This document shows, one piece after another, positions 8,090-17,400 of a stretch of 64,000 nt of DNA. The notes beneath the pieces are model-generated. The model was not told the origin of the DNA, did no database searches, and saw only the letters and a program-made list of their open reading frames with translations. The stretch is taken from NCBI GenBank assembly GCA_963844325.1, contig CAWJNV010000002.1:434001-498000 (forward strand), written 5' to 3'. This DNA comes from CADCTQ01 sp963844325 (GTDB lineage: Bacteria > Bacteroidota > Bacteroidia > Cytophagales > 172606-1). Every line of letters starts with the position of its first letter. Positions within the stretch are counted from its first letter, which is position 1. The translations under genes were made by a program, and so were the position numbers.

Positions 8090-11000
8090 ATGAAGCGATC
8101 CAATGCTCTTTTCACCGCCGTCCTGTGCGGGTTGCTGGCCCTGCTGGCTGCCTGCAACGGCGGTTCTTCCAAATCCGTAAAGCGGCCCTACGAGGCGTGG
8201 GTGCTCCGCTCGGTGCTCGACAAGAAGCCCCGCATGCTGAGCGTCGCCCTGCACGATACGCTCTGGGTGGCCTACAACACCAAAACCGGCACCCTCTACA
8301 AAGCCTGGAGCGGCAAGGTCAACTTTGACGGGCCGGTGTACACCACCGCCCACGGTCCGCAGCCCACCAGCGAGGGGGTTCCCTTCATGATGGAGCCCGA
8401 CAGCGCCGCCTGGCGGATCGTGGCCAACGGCACCGAAACCACGCCCGAAGTCAATTACCGCGGCCACACCATCCGCAACAACCGGGTGACGCTGCGCTAC
8501 GAACTGCTCCACGGCGGGCAGCAGATTGCCGTGACCGAAACGCCCGAATACTTCGCCGGCAAAGACGGCAAAGTGGGCTTCCAGCGGGTATTTACCACCG
8601 AAAACGTGCCCTCCGGCGCCCAGGTGGCCCTGCGGGTGCACCCGGCTTCCCTGCTGTCGGAGGAAGACTACCGCACCGACGGCACCTTTACCGTCCGCAG
8701 CAAGGGCATCGACGACCTGGAAGGCAAAAAGTACCTGAACCTGGCCGGCACGCTGACCCTCAAAAGCAACGGCAAAACCGAGTTTGCCACCGAGTTTACG
8801 CCCCAGCCGGCCAGGGCCCTGGCCGCCAAGGAACAACTGCGCGGCGAAGAAGCCGTGCAGGCCCTGTTTGCCAAGAGTGACTGCAACACCTGCCACAACA
8901 AGGACGTGCGCACCGTGGGCCCGGCCTACATGGCCATTGCCAAAAAATACCCCAACACCCCGCAACGCACCGAAGAACTCGTGGCCAAGGTCATCAAGGG
9001 CGGCGCCGGCAACTGGGGCGACGTAGCCATGACGCCCCACCCCGACCTGCCCAGGGCCGACGCCACCACGATGGTTTCCTACATCCTGGCGCTGGACGGC
9101 GAAAAGCCCGGTGCAGTCGCCGAGCACCCGCTGATGCCCAGGCCCGCCTTTGCCGTCAGCTTCCAGCAAGCAGACCCGGCCGCCCTCGACCCGGCCGCCG
9201 AAAAGCCCGGCATTGCCGTGAACATCTACAAGTTTGCCGAAGACGTGCCGCAGTTTCCCCTGATCAACGACGAGATGCTGCCGCTGTCCTCGGGGACCAT
9301 GAACGCCCTGCACGGCAACGAAACCGACCTGGCCGGCGACCTGGAGAACTTTGCCCTCCACGCCTCGGGCTTCATCAACCTCGACAAGGCCATGAACGTG
9401 GTGTTCCGGATCGTGGCCGACGACGGGGCCCGCCTTTTCGTGGACGACAAGCTGCTGGTGAGCAACGGCGGCTTCCACGCCCTGGAGGCCAAAGACGCCG
9501 AAATCATTCTGAAGGCCGGCAAGCACCCCTTCCGCGTGGAATACTACCAGGGCACGGGCGGCAAGGGCCTCTCGCTGCAATGGCGGCCCTACGGCGCCAA
9601 AGACTTTACCGTGATTCCGCCCGCGGTGTTTACCCATAAGGGCTCCGACATCCGCCGGACCGGGGAGGGGCCGGTGGCGGCCCTCAGGGACAAGAACCTC
9701 GTGCCCGGCGACGTGGCCCCGCTGCGGGCGGTGCACCCGAGCTTCGACCTGGCCCAGGCCCGGCCCAAGGACTTCAAACCCAAGGTGGGCGGCATGGACT
9801 TCCTGCCCGACGGCCGCCTGGTGGTCAGCACCTGGGATTCGCTCGGCTCGGTGTACGTACTCGACGGCGTGAACGGCAAAAACCCCAATGCCATCAAGGT
9901 GAAGAAGATCGCCTACGGCCTGGCCGAACCGCTGGGCCTCAAGGTGGTGGACGGCGAGATTTACGTGCTGCAAAAGCAGGAACTCACCCGCCTGGTGGAC
10001 CACGACAAGGACGACGTGATTGACGAGTACCAGACCGTGTGCAACGGCTGGCGGGTGTCGGCCAACTTCCACGAGTTTGCCTTCGGCCTGCTCTACCAGG
10101 ACGGCTACTTCTACGGTACGCTGGCAACGGCCATCAACCCGGGCGGCGCCAGCACCCGGCCCCAGATTCCCGACCGGGGCAAGGTGGTGAAGATTTCCAA
10201 AAAGGACGGCACTTTCGAATTCATTGCCAGCGGTTTACGTACCCCCAACGGCATCGGCTACGGCGTAGACAGCGCCATCTTCATCGCCGACAACCAGGGC
10301 GACTGGCTGCCTTCCAGCAAAATTCTGCACCTGCAACCCGGCGCGTGGTACGGTTCGCGGTCCGTAGATTCGGTGGGTACGGCCAACCTGACCGAAACCC
10401 TGCCGGTGGTGTGGCTGCCGCAGGACGAGGTGGGCAACTCGCCCAGCCAGCCGGCCGTGCTCAACGTGGGCCCTTACAAAAACCAGATGATCCACGGGGA
10501 GGTGACCAACGGCGGCATCAAGCGGGTGTTTGCCGAAAAGGTGAACGGCCAGTACCAGGGCGCCGTGTTCCACTTCACGCAGGGCCTCGAAGCGGGCATC
10601 AACCGCCTGGCGTGGGGGCCCGACGGGTCGCTGTACGCGGGGGGCGTGGGTTCTACGGGCAACTGGAGCCACAGCGGCAAGCTGCACTACGGCCTCCAGC
10701 GCCTCACCTACAACAACAAGCCCGCCTTCGAAATGCTGGCCGTACGGGCCCGGTCCAACGGGGTGGAGATTGAGTTTACGCTGCCCCTCCAGGAAGGCAC
10801 GGGCACCAAAGCGGCTGACTACAACGTGCGGCAGTGGTGGTACAAGCCCACGCCCGATTACGGCGGCCCCAAGCTTGACGACAAAGCCCTTCCCGTCCGC
10901 AGCGTGCAGGTATCGGCCGACCGCAAAAAGGTGTTCCTGCAACTCGACGGCATGAAGCCCCGGCACGTGGTGTACATCCGCCTCAACCGGCAAACCGTCC

Positions 11001-11092
11001 GCAGCGCCGACGGCAAGACGCCCTGGGTGACCGAAGCCTGGTACACGATGAACAACATTCCTTCCGAATCCGGCCTGGTGTCGCAGCGGTAA
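8090..11092 (+). CDS. Lipoprotein fusing c-type cytochrome, PA14 and sorbosone-dehydrogenase-like propeller
   Basis: 1000 residues from the ATG at 8090. The lipobox LLAAC puts the lipidated Cys at 22; an earlier ATG at 7961 would spoil this signal. Residues about 30-255 form an uncharacterised domain. A cytochrome c module follows, with heme site C265-N-T-C-H269 and likely axial Met314 in DVAMTPHP. A PA14-like domain spans about 370-513 (FRIVADDGARLFVDDKLLVS). The rest resembles a glucose/sorbosone dehydrogenase propeller (MDFLPDGRLVVSTWDSLGSV, GLRTPNGIGYG). It is probably a cell-envelope oxidase or dehydrogenase that passes electrons from a sugar-like substrate to its own heme, with PA14 binding glycan. 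Substrate and cofactor are not deducible. An SGNH hydrolase gene follows. Confidence 0.82.
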   Translation: MKRSNALFTAVLCGLLALLAACNGGSSKSVKRPYEAWVLRSVLDKKPRMLSVALHDTLWVAYNTKTGTLYKAWSGKVNFDGPVYTTAHGPQPTSEGVPFMMEPDSAAWRIVANGTETTPEVNYRGHTIRNNRVTLRYELLHGGQQIAVTETPEYFAGKDGKVGFQRVFTTENVPSGAQVALRVHPASLLSEEDYRTDGTFTVRSKGIDDLEGKKYLNLAGTLTLKSNGKTEFATEFTPQPARALAAKEQLRGEEAVQALFAKSDCNTCHNKDVRTVGPAYMAIAKKYPNTPQRTEELVAKVIKGGAGNWGDVAMTPHPDLPRADATTMVSYILALDGEKPGAVAEHPLMPRPAFAVSFQQADPAALDPAAEKPGIAVNIYKFAEDVPQFPLINDEMLPLSSGTMNALHGNETDLAGDLENFALHASGFINLDKAMNVVFRIVADDGARLFVDDKLLVSNGGFHALEAKDAEIILKAGKHPFRVEYYQGTGGKGLSLQWRPYGAKDFTVIPPAVFTHKGSDIRRTGEGPVAALRDKNLVPGDVAPLRAVHPSFDLAQARPKDFKPKVGGMDFLPDGRLVVSTWDSLGSVYVLDGVNGKNPNAIKVKKIAYGLAEPLGLKVVDGEIYVLQKQELTRLVDHDKDDVIDEYQTVCNGWRVSANFHEFAFGLLYQDGYFYGTLATAINPGGASTRPQIPDRGKVVKISKKDGTFEFIASGLRTPNGIGYGVDSAIFIADNQGDWLPSSKILHLQPGAWYGSRSVDSVGTANLTETLPVVWLPQDEVGNSPSQPAVLNVGPYKNQMIHGEVTNGGIKRVFAEKVNGQYQGAVFHFTQGLEAGINRLAWGPDGSLYAGGVGSTGNWSHSGKLHYGLQRLTYNNKPAFEMLAVRARSNGVEIEFTLPLQEGTGTKAADYNVRQWWYKPTPDYGGPKLDDKALPVRSVQVSADRKKVFLQLDGMKPRHVVYIRLNRQTVRSADGKTPWVTEAWYTMNNIPSESGLVSQR

Positions 11093-11132
11093 GGGAGTTG
11101 TGGGCCTGATGGATGGTACTGACCGGTGAGGC

Positions 11133-11224
11133 GATGGTTGAATGGTTATATGGCTGAATGGCTGAATGGTTGTTGATCGGGAAGGAGTCGTGCGCTAGCC
11201 CAACCATATAACCATTCAGCCATC
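11133..11224. repeat. Intergenic inverted repeat with 24-bp arms
   Basis: The arm at 11133-11156 (gatggttgaatggttatatg) is complementary to 11201-11224 at 22 of 24 positions, and both mismatches would be G-U pairs in RNA. Extra ggctgaatg units sit just inside the left arm. It lies downstream of the cytochrome lipoprotein gene. It looks like a REP-type dispersed hairpin, or a 3' stem protecting that transcript. Confidence 0.6.
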
Positions 11225-11267
11225 CCCTTTCTTGTCAATACAGCTAATTGCTGCGCTTAATTGGAAT

Positions 11268-11305
11268 AATAGCCCGGTGTGTATACATTGGGCTATTGTT
11301 TTTTT
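11268..11305 (+). terminator. Rho-independent terminator 18 bp before the SGNH hydrolase gene
   Basis: A perfect 8-bp stem (aatagccc/gggctatt), a 14-base loop, then g and seven T. It should end transcripts from the cytochrome lipoprotein gene. The loop and right arm also contain TACATTGG, close to the Bacteroidota -7 element TAnnTTTG, so the next gene may start from inside it. Confidence 0.75.
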
Positions 11306-11322
11306 CAACGCTTACTCTTTTC

Positions 11323-12087
11323 ATGAAAAACCTCTTCAACCCCTTCCGCCGCAGATTCATTGCCAAAGCTTCCCTGGGCGCCGCGGCATCCCTTTCCCTT
11401 CCCGGCATTGTGTCGGCTGCCTACGCCGGAACCAAAGCCGACAAAATCACGCTGGCCAAAGACGACGTGATCCTTTTCCAGGGCGACTCCATCACCGATG
11501 CGGGCCGGAAACACAATGAAACCAACCCCAACACCGGCGGCGCACTGGGGAGTGGCTACGCCTTCATGGCCGGCTCCGAACTGCTCTACAAGCACGCCGG
11601 TAAAAACCTGCGGGTGTACAACAAGGGCATCAGCGGCAACAAGGTGTACCAACTGGCCGAACGCTGGGAAGCCGACTGCCTGGCCCTCAAACCAAACGTG
11701 CTCAGCCTGCTGATCGGCGTCAACGACTTCTGGCACACGCTCACCAACAACTACACGGGCACCGTGGATACCTACCAGAAAGACCTGGACGCCCTGCTCG
11801 ACCGGACGAAAAAGGCGCTGCCCGGGGTGAAACTGGTGATCGGCGAACCCTTCGCCCTCAAGGGCATCAAGGCTGTGGACGACAAGTGGTACCCCACCTT
11901 CGACGCGTACCGCCGTGCCGCCAAAGAACTGGCCGGCAAGCACGGCGCCGCCTTCATTCCCTACCAGACCATCTTCGAAAAGGCCGGGCAAACGGCCCCC
12001 GGCGTGTACTGGACTTACGACGGCGTGCACCCTTCGATTGCCGGCTCCCAACTGATGGCCCACGCCTGGCTCGAAATGGTAAAGTAG
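11323..12087 (+). CDS. SGNH/GDSL-family hydrolase, Tat-type signal
   Basis: 254 residues. The ATG at 11323 gives MKNLFNPFRRRFIAKASLGA, a twin-arginine signal (RRRFIAK); the upstream ATG at 11248 would lie before the terminator hairpin. The GDSL block is FQGDSIT with catalytic Ser56. A GVNDFW block supplies the third conserved region, and the C-terminal DGVHPS supplies Asp233 and His236. The family deacetylates polysaccharides (rhamnogalacturonan or xylan acetylesterases) or hydrolyses other esters. Export as a folded Tat substrate suggests a periplasmic carbohydrate esterase. It sits between the cytochrome-PA14 lipoprotein and a PD40 protein gene, which may form a carbohydrate-related group, though each gap is over 100 bp. 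Confidence 0.88.
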   Translation: MKNLFNPFRRRFIAKASLGAAASLSLPGIVSAAYAGTKADKITLAKDDVILFQGDSITDAGRKHNETNPNTGGALGSGYAFMAGSELLYKHAGKNLRVYNKGISGNKVYQLAERWEADCLALKPNVLSLLIGVNDFWHTLTNNYTGTVDTYQKDLDALLDRTKKALPGVKLVIGEPFALKGIKAVDDKWYPTFDAYRRAAKELAGKHGAAFIPYQTIFEKAGQTAPGVYWTYDGVHPSIAGSQLMAHAWLEMVK

Positions 12088-12235
12088 GGGAGAGGTTGCC
12101 GGACAGTACGCCGTTCGCTGCATCCGGTTCCGGACACCGGCGCCGGCGTACACCCTTCATCCAACGGAACGAAGGCGGTTCTGCCCCGCTGGCACCCGTT
12201 TTGACGGCCCTTTTGCAGACCCAACCCAACCACCC

Positions 12236-13156
12236 ATGCCATCCGCAAAGCTACTCTGCGCCCTCGTGTGCGCCCTGCCGGCCCTTGCCCCCGCGCAAAC
12301 CACCGAAAAGAAGCTGGTCAAAAACGCCGGCCAGCACTACCTCGGCCAGGCGCCGCCCGGGATGACGGCGCAGGTGTTCGCACCGGGCATGGTCTCCAAC
12401 AAGGATGTGTACGAATACAGCAACTCTTTTTCGAAGGATGGCAAGGAATTCTTCTGGGCCGTGATCGAAAACAACAAGCCCCACATCCGGTACGTGCGCC
12501 TCGGCAAGGACGGGTGGACCGAGCCGGTGAAGCTGGTGCACGACCCGCAGTACGAACACAACGACCCGTTTTTGTCGCCCGACGGACAGAAGCTGTTCTT
12601 CATTTCCGACCGGGCCACCGACGGCAAAGGCACCAAGAAGGATTTTGACATCTGGTACGTGAAGCGGGAAAAGAATGGCTGGTCGGCGCCGGTCAACGCC
12701 GGGCCGGAGATCAATTCGGACAAGAATGAGTATTACATGTCGTTTACCAAAGGCGGCAAGATGTACTTCTCGTCCAACCGCGGCACCGACCAGGCCCACG
12801 ACAAGAATTACGACGTCTATACCGTCAGCGCGGCCGGCGACGCCTTCGGCAACCGCCAGAAGCTGGGCAACGCCGTGAACTCGGAGCACTACGAGGCCGA
12901 CGTGTTCGTGGCGCCCGACGAGCAGTACGTGATCTTCTGCGGCGAGCGGCCCGGCGGGCAGGGGGAGGGCGATTTGTACATCAGTTTCAAGGACGACAAG
13001 GGCGGGTGGCTGCCGGCCAGAAACATGGGCCCCGCCATCAACACCAAGGCGTATGAATTCTGCCCCTTCGTGTCGGCCGACGGCAAGTACCTGTTTTTCT
13101 CCCGCTCCGGCGACATCTTCTGGATCAGCGCCGACATCATTAAAAACATGAAATAG
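12236..13156 (+). CDS. PD40 (WD40-like) beta-propeller protein, secreted
   Basis: 306 residues with a signal peptide (MPSAKLLCALVCALPALAPA). About five PD40 blades are visible, each with an S/T-x-D/G-G-K core before aromatic strands (SPDGQKLFFISDRATDGKGT, TKGGKMYFSSNRGTD, SADGKYLFFSRSGD). Family members are TolB-like propellers that usually serve as binding scaffolds, often beside OmpA-type proteins. Here the propeller stands alone, without a peptidase or OmpA domain, and its ligand is unknown. It is about 150 bp downstream of the SGNH hydrolase gene and convergent with the oxidoreductase gene. Confidence 0.82.
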   Translation: MPSAKLLCALVCALPALAPAQTTEKKLVKNAGQHYLGQAPPGMTAQVFAPGMVSNKDVYEYSNSFSKDGKEFFWAVIENNKPHIRYVRLGKDGWTEPVKLVHDPQYEHNDPFLSPDGQKLFFISDRATDGKGTKKDFDIWYVKREKNGWSAPVNAGPEINSDKNEYYMSFTKGGKMYFSSNRGTDQAHDKNYDVYTVSAAGDAFGNRQKLGNAVNSEHYEADVFVAPDEQYVIFCGERPGGQGEGDLYISFKDDKGGWLPARNMGPAINTKAYEFCPFVSADGKYLFFSRSGDIFWISADIIKNMK

Positions 13157-13209
13157 ACGGGAGACTGCTTCCGCGCGGCGCCGGGCCCGGTGTCTAATGT
13201 CTCCTGTCT
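13155..13209. terminator. Inverted repeat between convergent genes, possible bidirectional terminator
   Basis: agacgggagac (13155-13165) pairs with gtctcctgtct (13199-13209) at 10 of 11 positions. It encloses a very GC-rich loop that can itself fold (ccgcgcggcgccgggcccgg). It overlaps the stop codon region of the PD40 gene and faces the convergent oxidoreductase gene. There is no strong T-run on either side, so termination is only suggested. Confidence 0.4.
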
Positions 13210-13215
13210 AACGTC

Positions 13216-14235
13216 TCATATCTCAACTACTACTTTGCCCGTCGTCTGGCCGGCCAGGAATACGTCGAGGGCTTTCGGCAATTCGGCGAAGGGGTAGGTG
13301 TGGCCGACCAGGGGCCGCGGCAGTTGCAGGGCGTTGATCTCGTCCACGAGCTGGTGCATCAGTTCGGCCCTTTCGTAGAGCCAGATCAGGTTAAAGGCCA
13401 TCACCGACTTGTTTTGCGTGGGCATCCGGAGCGGGTCGAGGCGGGGCCGGCGCAGAAACTTCCACACCAGTTTGAGGTAGTTGGGGCTGGGGCCGGTGGG
13501 CGAAAAGCTGGCCGAGCCGTAGGTGACCAGCCGTCCCTGCGGCGCCATCAGTTCGTAGCTCCAGGTGAAGTACTTGCCGCCGGCTGCCTCCAGCACCAGG
13601 TGCAGTTCCCGTCCCTTCAGGGCGGCCAGGACGTCCTGTTTAAAATGCGGTTCCCGTACCACCCACGCATCGTAGCCTTCCCGCTGGAGCAGGGGCACTT
13701 TGGCCGCGCTGCCGACCACCCCCACCGTGTAGGCGCCCAGCCGTTTGGCGAGGCGGTTGGCCTGCAGGCCCACGCCGCCCGCCGCGCTGTGGATGAGCAC
13801 CGTTTGCCCCGCTTGCAGGTTGCCCAGGGGCACCAGCGCGTAGTACGCCGTGAGCACCTGCACCAGGAAGGCCGACCCTTCCGCGAACGACCACTCGTCG
13901 GGCAGGGGCAGGGCGTAGCGGGCATCAATGTTGAGGTGCGTGGCGTACGCCCCGAACCGCGTGACCCCCATGATCCGCTGGCCCGGCCAGTGGGTCTGCA
14001 CGGCGCTGCCCACCGCCACGATTTCCCCGGCGTATTCGAGGCCCGGCACGAAACTACCCGGCGGCGTGGCGCTGTAGAGGCCCATGATGGCGAACAGGTC
14101 GGCGTAGTTGAGCCCGATGGCCCGGACGGCCACCGTCACTTCGTGCGGCTGCGGGGGCGGCAGTTCCTCCTGCCGCAGCGTGATTTTCCGCAGCGAACCG
14201 GCTTTAGGTACCACGTATGCTTGTCGGGTGGGCAT
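13216..14235 (-). CDS. Zinc-free medium-chain quinone oxidoreductase-like protein
   Basis: 339 residues. The N-terminal GroES-like fold has the usual landmarks (AIGLNYADLFAIMGLY, VPGLEYAGEIVAVGS) but no Cys/His zinc-ligand cluster. The Rossmann part carries VLIHSAAGGVGLQANRLAKR, the nucleotide-binding loop of quinone oxidoreductases. The length fits NAD(P)H:quinone reductase or VAT-1-like relatives. It probably acts in the cytosol on quinones or enoyl/enone compounds; the substrate cannot be read. It starts at an ATG at 14233-14235 and is divergent from the hybrid sensor kinase gene. The 200-bp gap between them holds a strong inverted repeat. Confidence 0.85.
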   Translation of the reverse strand: MPTRQAYVVPKAGSLRKITLRQEELPPPQPHEVTVAVRAIGLNYADLFAIMGLYSATPPGSFVPGLEYAGEIVAVGSAVQTHWPGQRIMGVTRFGAYATHLNIDARYALPLPDEWSFAEGSAFLVQVLTAYYALVPLGNLQAGQTVLIHSAAGGVGLQANRLAKRLGAYTVGVVGSAAKVPLLQREGYDAWVVREPHFKQDVLAALKGRELHLVLEAAGGKYFTWSYELMAPQGRLVTYGSASFSPTGPSPNYLKLVWKFLRRPRLDPLRMPTQNKSVMAFNLIWLYERAELMHQLVDEINALQLPRPLVGHTYPFAELPKALDVFLAGQTTGKVVVEI

Positions 14236-14249
14236 GTGTTTGGGGGAGA

Positions 14250-14350
14250 AGTGAGGAGTGAGAAGCGAGGAGCGAGAAGGTAGAAAGTCAGGCGTTGCAC
14301 AACAATACTACGAAGTTCGTGCCCAAACTCCTCGCTTCTCACTCCTCACT
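14250..14350. repeat. Perfect 23-bp inverted repeat in a divergent promoter region
   Basis: 14250-14272 (agtgaggagtgagaagcgag plus gag) is exactly complementary to 14328-14350, with a 55-bp spacer. The right arm runs on into further ctcctcgcttct repeats. It lies between the divergent starts of the oxidoreductase (14235) and the hybrid kinase (14438). It may be a dispersed hairpin element or a cruciform/operator. Confidence 0.65.
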
Positions 14351-14437
14351 CCTCGCTTCTTCTTTTTTCTCCCCCCTGCTTGTGAAAATGCAGGCAATGC
14401 CGCATATTGACTTTTCTTCCGGGAAGGATAGGGCAAC

Positions 14438-17400
14438 ATGGAACAGTTTACCCCGAAGCGCAGCAACCGATTGATCCGCAGGCTCTTGCCGGCGGTGGTG
14501 TGCCTGTGGGCGGGGAGCCTGGCTTTTGCCCAGCTCCACCAGGCCACCATCCGGATGCGGCACCTGACCGAACGCGACGGGCTGAGCAGCAACCGCATCA
14601 ACTGCCTGGTGCAGGACGGCCAGGGCTTCATGTGGTTTGCCACCGACGAAGGCCTCAACCGCTACGACGGGCATTCGGTCAAAGTGTACGCCCACATCCC
14701 CCTCGACACCACTTCGCTCAGCAGCAACCTGGTGACGCACCTGCTGGCCGACCGCCGCGGCATCCTCTGGGCGGGTACGGCCGGGGGCGGCCTCAACCGC
14801 TACGACCCGGCCAAGGGCACCTTCACGGTGTACCGCCACGACCCGGCCAACCCCCGCAGCCTGCCGGGCAACCACGTGCAGTACCTCTACGAAGACCGGG
14901 CCGGCAACCTCTGGATCGGCGGCGACGGGGGCCAGGGGCTGCACCGCTTCGACGCCGCGCGGCAAACGTTCACCTCCTTCTACCCGGGCACCGGGCTGCA
15001 TTCGCACCTGGAACAGGAACGCAACAACTCGGTGCTCTGGATCACGGAGGCCGCCGACGGCGCCCTCTGGCTGGCCACCCGGGGCGGGCTGCATCGCTTC
15101 GACGTGCGTACGGGCCAATCCGTGGCCTACTACGACCAGCCCGAAAGCCCCCACCGGTACTTCGAAAACCTGGTTACCGTGCTCTACCCCGACCCGCACG
15201 ACCAGGACCAGTTGTGGCTGGGCTGCTGGGGCGGCGGGCTGAAAAGCTTCAATACGCGCACCAAAAGGTTCCGGACGTTCCGTTACGCCCCCGCCGACGT
15301 GGTCAACGGGGAGCACAACCTGGTGCTGTCCGTCCTCGACAAGAGCCCCGACGAACTGTGGGTGTGTTCCCTCGACCGCGGCCTGGCCGTGTTCCACAAA
15401 CGCACCGGGCAGTATACACCCGTGCCCGTAGACCGCACCGACCCGCAGGCCATGCAAACCGTAAAGGCCAACCACCTCTACCGCGACCGCGACGGGGCCC
15501 TCTGGATCGGCACGCAGGAAGGCGTGAGCCTGATGAACCCGTACAGCGACGCCTTCCACCACGTAGCGCTGCCCGGCGCTTCGGAAGCCCTGCCCAACAC
15601 CGTAGTGGCCGGTTACCACAACCCCGACGACGGCAAGATGCTGGCCGGCGTGCTGGCCGGGGGCGGTTTGCAGGTATTTGACCCGGCCCGCGGGGGCGTA
15701 GAGACCATTCCGTTCATTGCCGGCACGGCCTACCACGACATCCGGGCCTTTTACCGCGACCGGGCGGGGCGGCTCTGGCTCACCACCAACGCGGGCATCT
15801 ACTGCGCCCCGGCCCGCCAGTACGTCTTTTCGCGGGTGTACCCGGCCCCCGGCAGTCCCCCGCCGGGCGACGTCGTGTTCCGGCAACTCCTCGAAGACGC
15901 GGAAGGCAACCTGTGGGTGGGCACCGAGCAGAGCGGCCTCTACCGGTTCGACCGCGGGGCGTCGGCCCCCCGGGTCTACGGGCGGCAGGACGGTCAGCCC
16001 GGCAGCATTGCCGGCAACGCCATCTACGCCCTCTACTGCGACCGCCGGGGCCGCGTGTGGGCCGGCACCGAGAACGGCCTGAGCCGGTACGACCCGGCCA
16101 CCGACCAGTTCGTCAACTTCCGGCCTGACCCGGCCCGGCCGGGCCACCTGCCCTCGAAGGACGTGTTTGCCCTGGCCGAGGACGGGGAAGGCAACCTGTG
16201 GGTGGGCACCAACGGCGGCGGCCTGTGCCAGTGGCTGCCCGAATCGGGGCGGTTCCGGACCCTCACCGTGGGGGACGGCCTGCCCAGCAACCGCATCTGG
16301 AGCATGACCACCGACGCCAGGGGCCGGCTCTGGCTGGGCACCACCAAGGGGCTCTCGTGCCTGGACACTCGCACCGGGCAGTTCCGCAACTACGACCGGC
16401 AGGATGGCCTGGCCACCGACTACGTGAGTGCCCTGCTGCACACCTCCTACACCGGCTACCTGATGATCGGGTTCCGGGGCGGCTTCACGTATTTTCACCC
16501 CGACAGCCTCCAGTTCCGGGCCCCGGCGCCCCGGCTGGCCGTCCACACGTTCCGGGTGTTTGACCGGGAGGCGGCGCTCGATTCGCTCATCGCCGTCAAG
16601 AAACAGATCGACCTGCACTACCACCAGAACTTCTTTTCGTTCGGGTTTGCCGGCCTCAACTTCATCAATCCCGAGAAAAACCGCTATTTCTACCGCCTGG
16701 ACCCCTACGACAAACGCTGGGTGGATGCCGGCAACCGTGGCTACGCCTCCTATACGGGGGTACCGCCGGGCCGCTACGTACTCCGCATCCGGGCCTTTAA
16801 CCGCGACGGGGCCGAGGCCACGCCGGGCGAGGCCATCCGCATTTACATTGCGCCGCCGTGGTGGCAAACGTGGTGGGCCTACGCCGCCTACGGCCTGCTG
16901 GGCGGCCTGCTGCTGGTGGCCGCCCGGCGCCTGATCGTGAACCGCGAACGGCTCAAGGCCGACCTGCGCGTGCAGCAGGTGGCGTCCGACAAACTCCGGG
17001 AACTGGATACGCTCAAGTCGCAGTTTTTCGCCAACATCTCCCACGAGTTCCGCACGCCCCTTACGCTCATCCTGGGCACGCTGGAGGGGTTGCTGGAGGA
17101 AAAGAAAAGTCCGGCCCGGTTCCGGCCGCAGTTCGAACTGCTCCACCGCAACGCCGGGCGGCTGCTCCAGCTCATCAACCAACTGCTCGACCTGTCGCGC
17201 CTGGAGGCCGGCCGCCTGCAACTCGACGAAAAGCCGGGCAACCTGACCCAGTGCCTGGGCGCCATTGCCGGCTCGTTTGCTTCGCTGGCCGAGCGGCAGG
17301 GCATCCGCTACGCCGTGGACCTGCCCCCCGAACCGGTGTGGGCGGGTTTCGACGCCGACAAGCTGGAGAAGATCCTGGGCAACCTGCTGTCGAACGCCTT

